Assembly (NCBI RefSeq): GCF_021432765.1
Contig: NZ_CP058908.1
Span: 2,310,001-2,374,000, forward strand
DNA from: Pseudomonas phenolilytica
Lineage (GTDB): Bacteria; Pseudomonadota; Gammaproteobacteria; Pseudomonadales; Pseudomonadaceae
Reading direction: 5' to 3'
Length of the DNA stretch: 64,000 nt
A program made the position numbers and the translations under genes. Shown here piece after piece: positions 57,993 to 64,000 of this stretch. Numbering within the stretch: position 1 is the stretch's first letter; each line of letters begins with the position of its first letter. The notes below the pieces were generated by a model. It saw nothing but the letters and a program-made list of their open reading frames with translations, was not told where the DNA came from and did no database searches.

Positions 57993-59003
57993 ATGACTCA
58001 CCAGATCGCATTGAATTTCGAAGACGGGGTGACCCGCTTCATCGAAGCCAACCTCGGCGAAACCGTTGCCGACGCGGCCTACCGCCAGGGCATCAACATT
58101 CCGCTGGACTGCCGCGACGGCGCCTGCGGGGCCTGCAAGTGCTTCGCCGAAGCCGGCAGCTACGACCTCGGCGAGGAATACATCGAGGATGCGCTGAGCG
58201 AGGACGAGGCCGCGCAAGGCTACGTGCTGACCTGCCAGATGCGCGCCGAGAGCGACTGCGTGATTCGCGTGCCGGCGTCCTCGCAGGTCTGCAAGACCGC
58301 GCAGGCCAGCTACCAGGCGACCATCAGCAACGTGCGCCAGCTGTCGCAGAGCACCATCGCGCTGTCGGTCAAGGGCGAGGCGCTGAGCCAGCTGGCATTC
58401 CTGCCGGGGCAGTACGTCAACCTGCAGGTGCCGGGCACCGACCAGACCCGTGCCTACTCCTTCAGCTCGTTGCAGAAGGACGGCGAGGTCAGCTTCCTGA
58501 TCCGCAACGTGCCGGGCGGGCTGATGAGCAGCTTCCTCAGCGGCATGGCCAAGGCTGGCGACAGCCTGACGCTGGCCGGCCCGTTGGGCAGCTTCTACCT
58601 GCGCGAGATCAAGCGACCGCTGCTGTTGCTGGCCGGTGGCACGGGCCTGGCGCCGTTCACCGCGATGCTGGAGAAGATCGCCGAGCAGGGCAGCGCGCAT
58701 CCGCTGCACCTGATCTATGGCGTCTCCAACGACTTCGATCTGGTGGAGATGGACAAGCTCGCCGATTTCGCCGCGCGCATCCCCAACTTCACCTACAGCG
58801 CCTGCGTAGCGAGCAGCGACAGTCAGTACCCGCAGAAAGGCTACGTGACCCAGCACATCGAGCCCAAGCACCTGAACGAAGGTGAAGTGGACATCTACCT
58901 GTGCGGCCCGCCGCCGATGGTCGAGTCGGTCAACCAGTTCATCCGTGAACAGGGGCTGCAGCCGGCCAATTTCTACTACGAGAAGTTCGCCGCCAGCGCC
59001 TGA
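57993..59003 (+). CDS. benC: Benzoate dioxygenase electron-transfer reductase
   Basis: BenC passes electrons from NADH through FAD and a [2Fe-2S] centre to BenA. The 336-residue product has an N-terminal plant-type ferredoxin (CRDGACGACKC near residue 42, fourth Cys in LTCQMRAES). An FAD domain follows (RAYSFSS near residue 146), then an NADH domain (LLLLAGGTGLAPF near residue 208, YLCGPPPMV). The single-chain order is typical of class IB reductases. Confidence 0.97.
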   Translation: MTHQIALNFEDGVTRFIEANLGETVADAAYRQGINIPLDCRDGACGACKCFAEAGSYDLGEEYIEDALSEDEAAQGYVLTCQMRAESDCVIRVPASSQVCKTAQASYQATISNVRQLSQSTIALSVKGEALSQLAFLPGQYVNLQVPGTDQTRAYSFSSLQKDGEVSFLIRNVPGGLMSSFLSGMAKAGDSLTLAGPLGSFYLREIKRPLLLLAGGTGLAPFTAMLEKIAEQGSAHPLHLIYGVSNDFDLVEMDKLADFAARIPNFTYSACVASSDSQYPQKGYVTQHIEPKHLNEGEVDIYLCGPPPMVESVNQFIREQGLQPANFYYEKFAASA

Positions 59004-59017
59004 TCAGCCAGCCGTAG

Positions 59018-59045
59018 GGTGGGCAACTGCGCAGCATTGCCCACC
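59018..59045. repeat. Short palindromic repeat between benC and benD
   Basis: GGTGGGCAA (59018-59026) and TTGCCCACC (59037-59045) form a perfect 9-bp stem. The loop holds CTGCGCAG, itself a palindrome. The 5' start GTAGGGTGGGC recalls the arms of the element at 31967-32087. It may stabilise upstream benABC mRNA or be a dispersed repeat unit. Confidence 0.65.
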
Positions 59046-59075
59046 GAATCCCTCGCCATTCCAGAGGTTGGGTAG

Positions 59076-59855
59076 ATGAACACACGTTTTCAGAACAAGG
59101 TCGCCGTGATCACCGGCGCCGCCCAGGGCATCGGCCGCCGCGTAGCCGAACGCATGGGCGAGGAGGGCGGCCGGCTGCTGCTGGTCGACCGCTCCGAACT
59201 GGTCCACGAGCTGGCCGATGAACTCGGCGCCAAGGGTATCGAGGTGCTGACGCTGACTGCCGATCTCGAACGGTTCGCCGACTGCCACCGGGTGATGGAT
59301 GCCGCGAAAGAGCGCTTCGGCCGCCTCGACATCCTCGTCAACAACGTCGGCGGCACCATCTGGGCCAAGCCCTTCGAGCATTATCAGGAACACGAGATCG
59401 AAGCCGAAGTGCGCCGCTCGCTGTTCCCCACGCTGTGGTGCTGCCACGCCGCGCTGCCGCACATGCTGGAGCAGGGCGCCGGCGCCATCGTCAACGTTTC
59501 CTCGATCGCCACGCGCAGCCTCAACCGCGTGCCGTACGGCGCGGCCAAGGGCGGCGTCAACGCGCTGACCGCGTGCCTGGCCTTCGAGAACGCGCAGCGC
59601 GGCATTCGCGTCAACGCCACCGCTCCCGGCGGCACCGAGGCGCCGCCGCGGCGCATCCCGCGCAACAGTGCCGAGCAGAGCGAGCAGGAAAAGCTCTGGT
59701 ACCAGCAGATCGTCGACCAGACCGTCGATTCCACGCTGATGAAGCGCTACGGAACCATCGACGAGCAGGCCGGCGCAATCCTCTTTCTGGCCTCGGACGA
59801 GGCCTCCTACATCACCGGCGTAACCCTGCCGGTAGGCGGAGGCGACCTGGGCTGA
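59076..59855 (+). CDS. benD: 1,6-dihydroxycyclohexa-2,4-diene-1-carboxylate dehydrogenase
   Basis: BenD oxidises the benzoate cis-diol with NAD and releases CO2 to give catechol. The 259-residue product is a short-chain dehydrogenase with VAVITGAAQGIGRRVAERM at the nucleotide site, NNVGGT, the catalytic Ser in NVSSIATRS and YGAAKGG (YxxxK, near residue 155). A 72-bp gap holding a palindrome separates it from benC. Confidence 0.96.
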   Translation: MNTRFQNKVAVITGAAQGIGRRVAERMGEEGGRLLLVDRSELVHELADELGAKGIEVLTLTADLERFADCHRVMDAAKERFGRLDILVNNVGGTIWAKPFEHYQEHEIEAEVRRSLFPTLWCCHAALPHMLEQGAGAIVNVSSIATRSLNRVPYGAAKGGVNALTACLAFENAQRGIRVNATAPGGTEAPPRRIPRNSAEQSEQEKLWYQQIVDQTVDSTLMKRYGTIDEQAGAILFLASDEASYITGVTLPVGGGDLG

Positions 59856-59917
59856 GCCCCCGCAACGAACGACCCGCGACGCAGTTTTCACAACAAAAAC
59901 AATAGAGAGCCTTTGTC

Positions 59918-61261
59918 ATGCGAAAAGTAGATGTTCACGAGATCATCGATAACGCCCGCTTCAGGGGCTTCCACTGGCAGGTCATGTGCCTGTGCGCACT
60001 GCTGCTGATCTTCGACGGCTACGACCTGTTCATCTACGGCGTGGTGCTGCCGGTGATCATGAAGGAGTGGGGGCTGACGCCGCTGGAAGCGGGTGCGCTG
60101 GGCAGCTATGCGCTGTTCGGCATGATGTTCGGTGCGCTGGTGTTCGGCACCCTGGCCGACCGCATCGGGCGCAAGAAGGGCATCGCCATCTGCTTCGTGC
60201 TGTTCAGCGGCGCCACGGTGCTCAACGGCTTCGCCAGCACGCCCACTGAATTCGGCATCTTCCGCTTTCTCGCCGGCCTCGGCTGCGGTGGCCTGATGCC
60301 CAACGTGGTGGCGCTGATGAATGAATATGCGCCGAAGAAACTGCGCAGCACCCTGGTGGCGATCATGTTCAGCGGCTATTCGCTGGGCGGCATGTTCTCC
60401 GCTGGCCTGGGCATCTACATGCTGCCGCGCTTCGGCTGGGAAGTGATGTTCTTCGCCGCCGCCGTGCCGCTGCTCCTGCTGCCGCTGATCCTGTGGAAGC
60501 TGCCGGAGTCGGTGGGCTTTCTGGTGCGCCAGGGCCGCATCGAACAGGCGCGTGATCTGCTCAACCGGGTCGATCCGAACCAGCAGCTGGGCGCCAGCGA
60601 TGAGCCGGTGCTGGTCGAGGTGAAGGGTAAGAGCGCGTCGGTGCTGGAGCTGTTCCGCCACGGCCGCGGCGTGCGCACCGTGTCGCTCTGGCTGGCGTTC
60701 TTCTGCTGTCTGCTGATGGTCTACGCGCTGGGCTCCTGGCTGCCGAAGCTGATGGCCAACGCCGGCTACAGCCTGGGTTCCAGTCTGTCGTTCCTGCTGG
60801 CGCTGAACTTCGGCGGCATGGCCGGCGCGATCTTCGGCGGCTGGCTGGGCGATCGTTTCAACCTGGCCAAGGTGGTGGTGGCGTTCTTCGCCGTATCGGT
60901 GGTGTCGATCAGCCTGCTGGGCTTCAAGTCGCCGATGCCGGTGCTCTACACGCTGATCTTCATCGCCGGCGCTACCGTGATCGGCACGCAAATTCTGCTC
61001 TATGCCGCCGCCGCGCAGTTCTACGGCCTGTCGATCCGCTCCACCGGCCTCGGCTGGGCCTCGGGCATCGGCCGCAACGGCGCCATCGTCGGCCCGCTGC
61101 TGGGGGGGGCGCTGCTGGGCATCAACCTGCCGCTGCAACTCAACTTCATGGCCTTTGCCGTGCCGGGTGCGATTGCCGCGCTGGCCATGACCGTCTTTGC
61201 CATCTCCAGCCAGCGTAGCGGTGCCACGGCACCCTCCCTGCTGACGACGGCGAAGGCCTGA
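59918..61261 (+). CDS. benK: Benzoate/H+ symporter, MFS AAHS family
   Basis: BenK imports benzoate with protons. The 447-residue product has 12 membrane helices and the aromatic acid symporter motif DGYDLFIYGVVLPVIM in helix 1 (the functional DGxD). It also has the MFS loop motif GTLADRIGRKKGI between helices 2 and 3. It lies between benD and catB in the same direction, as expected for a ben operon transporter. Confidence 0.95.
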   Translation: MRKVDVHEIIDNARFRGFHWQVMCLCALLLIFDGYDLFIYGVVLPVIMKEWGLTPLEAGALGSYALFGMMFGALVFGTLADRIGRKKGIAICFVLFSGATVLNGFASTPTEFGIFRFLAGLGCGGLMPNVVALMNEYAPKKLRSTLVAIMFSGYSLGGMFSAGLGIYMLPRFGWEVMFFAAAVPLLLLPLILWKLPESVGFLVRQGRIEQARDLLNRVDPNQQLGASDEPVLVEVKGKSASVLELFRHGRGVRTVSLWLAFFCCLLMVYALGSWLPKLMANAGYSLGSSLSFLLALNFGGMAGAIFGGWLGDRFNLAKVVVAFFAVSVVSISLLGFKSPMPVLYTLIFIAGATVIGTQILLYAAAAQFYGLSIRSTGLGWASGIGRNGAIVGPLLGGALLGINLPLQLNFMAFAVPGAIAALAMTVFAISSQRSGATAPSLLTTAKA

Positions 61262-61289
61262 ACACTGAAACTGGAAATCGGAAGCTGAT

Positions 61290-62411
61290 ATGAGCCATTC
61301 CCTGATCGAAAGCATCCAGACGGTCATCGTCGACCTGCCGACCATTCGCCCACACAAGCTGGCGATGCACACGATGCAGAAGCAGACGCTGGTGATCATC
61401 CGCGTGCGTTGCGCCGACGGCATCGAAGGCATCGGCGAGGCCACCACCATCGGCGGCCTGGCCTACGGCAACGAGAGCCCGGAGAGCATCAAGACCAACA
61501 TCGACAGCCATCTCGGCCCGCTGCTGGTCGGTCAGGATGCGGCCAATATCAACGCCGCCATGCTGCGCCTGGACAAGGCGGCCAAGGGCAACACCTTCGC
61601 CAAGTCCGGCATCGAGAGCGCGCTGCTCGACGCGCAGGGCAAGCGCCTCGGCCTGCCAGTCAGCGAGCTGCTCGGCGGCCGGGTGCGCGACAGCCTGGAA
61701 GTAGCCTGGACGCTGGCCAGCGGCGACACCGCCAAGGACATTGCCGAAGCCGAGCGCATGCTCGATATCCGTCGCCACCGCCTCTTCAAGCTGAAGATCG
61801 GCGCCGGCGAGGTGAACGCCGATCTCAAGCACGTCATCGCCATCAAGCAGGCCCTCGGCGAGCGCGCCAGCGTGCGCGTCGACGTCAACCAGGCCTGGGA
61901 TGAGTCGGTGGCGCTGCGCGCCTGCCGCATCCTCGGCGACAACGGCATCGATCTGATCGAACAGCCGATCTCGCGGATCAACCGCGGCGGGCAGATCCGC
62001 CTGAACCAGCGCAGCCCAGCGCCGATCATGGCCGATGAGTCGATCGAGAGCGTCGAGGACGCCTTCAGCCTGGCCGCCGACGGCGCGGCCAGCATCTTCG
62101 CCCTGAAAATCGCCAAGAACGGCGGCCCACGTGCCGTGCTGCGCACCGCGCAGATCGCCGAGGCAGCGGGTATCGCGCTGTACGGCGGCACCATGCTCGA
62201 AGGCGCCATCGGCACCCTGGCCTCGGCGCACGCCTTCGTCACCCTCAACAAGCTGACCTGGGGCACCGAGCTGTTCGGCCCGCTGCTGCTCACCGAAGAA
62301 ATCGTCACCGAGGCGCCGGTCTATCGCGACTTCCAGCTGGAAGTGCCGAGCACGCCGGGCCTGGGCCTGACCCTCGACGAAGAGCGCCTGGCGTTCTTCG
62401 CCCGCACGTAA
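61290..62411 (+). CDS. catB: Muconate cycloisomerase
   Basis: CatB lactonises cis,cis-muconate to muconolactone. The 373-residue enolase-superfamily product has FKLKIGAGE with the KxK catalytic pair (near residue 167), the metal ligands in RVDVNQAW, LIEQPIS and MADESIE, and the distal Lys in FALKIAKNGG. It follows benK by 28 bp with no visible own promoter. No divergent catR is present, unlike in P. putida and P. aeruginosa. Confidence 0.97.
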   Translation: MSHSLIESIQTVIVDLPTIRPHKLAMHTMQKQTLVIIRVRCADGIEGIGEATTIGGLAYGNESPESIKTNIDSHLGPLLVGQDAANINAAMLRLDKAAKGNTFAKSGIESALLDAQGKRLGLPVSELLGGRVRDSLEVAWTLASGDTAKDIAEAERMLDIRRHRLFKLKIGAGEVNADLKHVIAIKQALGERASVRVDVNQAWDESVALRACRILGDNGIDLIEQPISRINRGGQIRLNQRSPAPIMADESIESVEDAFSLAADGAASIFALKIAKNGGPRAVLRTAQIAEAAGIALYGGTMLEGAIGTLASAHAFVTLNKLTWGTELFGPLLLTEEIVTEAPVYRDFQLEVPSTPGLGLTLDEERLAFFART

Positions 62412-62427
62412 GAAAGGAGAACTCGAG

Positions 62428-62718
62428 ATGCTCTTCCACGTGAAGATGATCGTGAAGCTGCCGGTCGACATGGACCCGGCGAAGGCCGCCAAGCTCAAGG
62501 CAGACGAGAAGGAGCTGGCGCAGAGTCTGATGCGCGCGGGCAAGTGGCGCCACCTATGGCGTATCGCCGGGCAGTACGCCAACTACAGCGTGTTCGACGT
62601 GGCCAGCGTGCAGGAACTGCACGACACGCTGATGCAACTGCCGCTGTTCCCCTACATGGAAATCGAGGTCAACGCGCTGTGCCGTCACCCGTCTTCGATT
62701 CGTGAGGACGACAGCTGA
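62428..62718 (+). CDS. catC: Muconolactone delta-isomerase
   Basis: CatC shifts the double bond of muconolactone to make beta-ketoadipate enol-lactone. The 96-residue product has the family start MLFHVKMIVKLPVDM and the conserved GKWRHLWRIAGQYANYSVFDV block (residues ~39-59). It assembles as a decamer in homologues. AGGAGA precedes the ATG, 16 bp after catB. Confidence 0.97.
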   Translation: MLFHVKMIVKLPVDMDPAKAAKLKADEKELAQSLMRAGKWRHLWRIAGQYANYSVFDVASVQELHDTLMQLPLFPYMEIEVNALCRHPSSIREDDS

Positions 62719-62791
62719 TCGATTTCTCCGGACCAGGCGCTGCCCGGTCAGTTAACCCGCGACACCACAATTACAAAACGAGGCCTGAGCC

Positions 62792-63730
62792 ATGACTGTA
62801 AAAATCTCCCACTCCGATCACGTGCAGACCTTCTTCAAGCAAGCCAGCGGCTTCAACAATGACGAAGGCAGCAGCCGCATGAAGACGGTGATCAACCGCA
62901 TCCTGGTCGACACCGCGAAGATCGTCGAAGACCTGGAAATCACCCAGGACGAGTTCTGGAAGGCGGTGGATTACCTCAATCGCCTCGGCGGTCGTCACGA
63001 GGCCGGCCTGCTGATCGCCGGCCTGGGGCTGGAGCATTACCTCGACTTGCTGCAGGACGCCAAGGACGAGCAGGAAGGCCTCACCGGCGGCACGCCGCGC
63101 ACCATCGAAGGCCCGCTGTACGTCGCCGGTGCGCCGCTTGCCCAGGGCGTGACGCGCATGGACGACGGCAGCGAAGATGACGTTGCCACGCCGATGTTCC
63201 TCCAGGGCCGCGTCACCGGCCCGGACGGTCAGCCGGTTGCCGGCGCGGTGGTCGATCTGTGGCATGCCAACACCAAGGGCAACTATTCCTACTTCGACAA
63301 GAGCCAGTCGGAGTACAACCTGCGTCGTCGCATTGTCACCGACGAGAACGGCTACTACCGCGCCCGCAGTATCGTGCCGTCCGGCTATGGCTGCTCGCCC
63401 GACGGTCCGACTCAGGAACTGCTCGACATGCTTGGTCGCCATGGCCAGCGTCCAGCGCACATTCACTTCTTCATTTCCGCGCCGGGTCATCGTCATCTGA
63501 CCACTCAGATCAACCTGGCGGGCGACAAGTACCTGTGGGACGATTTCGCGTACGCCACCCGCGAAGGTCTGGTCGGCGACATCCGCTTTGTCGACGATGC
63601 CGAGGCTGCGCGTAGCCGCGGTGTGCAGGGACGTTTCGCGGAAATCGACTTCGACTTTCAGCTGCAGAAGGCGCCCGCGCCGCACGCCGAGCAGCGCAGC
63701 CAGCGCCCGCGCGCGCTGCAGCAGGCTTGA
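62792..63730 (+). CDS. catA: Catechol 1,2-dioxygenase
   Basis: CatA cleaves catechol between its hydroxyls (ortho cleavage) to cis,cis-muconate with non-heme Fe(III). The 312-residue product has a helical N-terminal dimer/lipid-binding domain (to ~100). Iron ligands follow: Tyr residues in GNYSYFDKSQ and GYYRARSIVPSGYG, and His residues in PAHIHFFISAPGHRHL (near residues 223-230). It follows catC by 73 bp. Confidence 0.97.
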   Translation: MTVKISHSDHVQTFFKQASGFNNDEGSSRMKTVINRILVDTAKIVEDLEITQDEFWKAVDYLNRLGGRHEAGLLIAGLGLEHYLDLLQDAKDEQEGLTGGTPRTIEGPLYVAGAPLAQGVTRMDDGSEDDVATPMFLQGRVTGPDGQPVAGAVVDLWHANTKGNYSYFDKSQSEYNLRRRIVTDENGYYRARSIVPSGYGCSPDGPTQELLDMLGRHGQRPAHIHFFISAPGHRHLTTQINLAGDKYLWDDFAYATREGLVGDIRFVDDAEAARSRGVQGRFAEIDFDFQLQKAPAPHAEQRSQRPRALQQA

Positions 63731-63738
63731 TACACGCC

Positions 63739-63767
63739 CTGGTGGCCGGGAGCTTTCCGGCCGCCAG
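63739..63767 (+). terminator. Hairpin after catA, possible partial terminator
   Basis: CTGGTGGCCGG (63739-63749) pairs with CCGGCCGCCAG (63757-63767) with one mismatch. No T run follows. It could reduce read-through into benE. I see no XylS-type site in 63731-63874. Confidence 0.45.
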
Positions 63768-63874
63768 GCTGCCTGCTGCTGACGGAGCTACATGCAGGAC
63801 GCAGCGGTCGCTTCACCCATAACAAGAGTGATCCGGGCAATGCCACGGATCGCCTGCCTGTCTTGCGAGGCGAT

Positions 63875-64000
63875 ATGAAAGCGCTACTCAAAGACTTCTC
63901 GCTGTCCGCCGTGGTCGCCGGCTTTATCGCGACCGTGATTTCCTATGCCGGTCCGCTGGTAATCATCTTCCAGGCGGCCAAGGCGGCCGACCTGCCGCAT
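63875..64000 (+). CDS. benE: Benzoate/H+ symporter BenE, N-terminal part (runs off window)
   Basis: BenE is a second, non-MFS benzoate transporter family. The first 42 residues are visible (MKALLKDFSLSAVVAGFIATV, then ISYAGPLVIIFQAAKAADLPH) and match the conserved BenE start with its first membrane helix. GAGG lies just before the ATG. The gene continues past the window end; a benF porin would be expected next in this locus. Confidence 0.88.
   Translation, partial: MKALLKDFSLSAVVAGFIATVISYAGPLVIIFQAAKAADLPH

Noticed and set aside
59888..62582. Two long minus-strand frames opposite benK and catB
   Set aside because: Both are antisense to complete, well-motifed pathway genes and show only compositional bias.

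Overview
The window looks like chromosome from a high-GC gammaproteobacterium of the Pseudomonas group, most probably a Stutzerimonas (Pseudomonas) stutzeri-like strain. Three things support this: pseudomonad core gene order (tgt-yajC-secD-secF-suhB-trmJ-cysE-isc, then ndk-rlmN-pilF-rodZ-ispG-hisS-yfgM-bamB-der), protein sequences that read as pseudomonad throughout, and a benR-benABCDK-catBCA-benE order that I recall from P. stutzeri. The species assignment is inference. I see no rRNA, tRNA, CRISPR array, prophage or insertion sequence, and no gene-free stretch longer than 300 bp (the longest, 28978-29275, is 298 bp).

Region 1 (1-23.9 kb) is housekeeping. It holds the end of tgt, the Sec accessory genes yajC-secD-secF, suhB, trmJ and cysE. 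The complete iscRSUA-hscBA-fdx-iscX iron-sulfur operon follows, behind a promoter with a recognisable IscR site. Then come ndk, rlmN, pilF, rodZ, ispG, hisS, yfgM, bamB and der, and an aminotransferase/omega-amidase pair.

Region 2 (23.9-47.4 kb) is mixed. The minus strand carries two membrane DUF genes with endonuclease I, a zinc alcohol dehydrogenase, and leuA with a structured leader. A copper-uptake pair (DUF2946 plus OprC-type receptor) follows. Then come a MscS-type channel, an isochorismatase-like hydrolase, an M23 peptidase, a YadG/YadH-type ABC exporter, queF, an MlaA-family protein, PilZ, a response-regulator/PP2C phosphatase with its STAS partner, tal, dusA, and a giant YdiJ-type FAD/FeS dehydrogenase divergent from a LysR regulator.

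Region 3 (47.4-54.7 kb) is an IclR regulator divergent from a three-gene RND efflux pump (adaptor, pump, outer-membrane channel), with a PagL lipid A 3-O-deacylase gene directly behind. Layout and operator sequence recall the solvent pumps TtgGHI/SrpABC.

Region 4 (54.7-64 kb) is a benzoate catabolic locus. BenR (AraC/XylS family) probably activates benA through two near-identical XylS-type half-site pairs. BenABC and BenD convert benzoate to catechol, BenK and BenE import benzoate, and CatA, CatB and CatC take catechol to beta-ketoadipate enol-lactone. No catR is present. A perfect FNR/Anr-type palindrome lies upstream of benR.

I found no clearly new multi-gene system. The observations most worth a second look are the leuA leader, the Anr-type box before benR, the pump-PagL coupling, and the stand-alone phosphatase/STAS partner-switch pair beside a PilZ protein.
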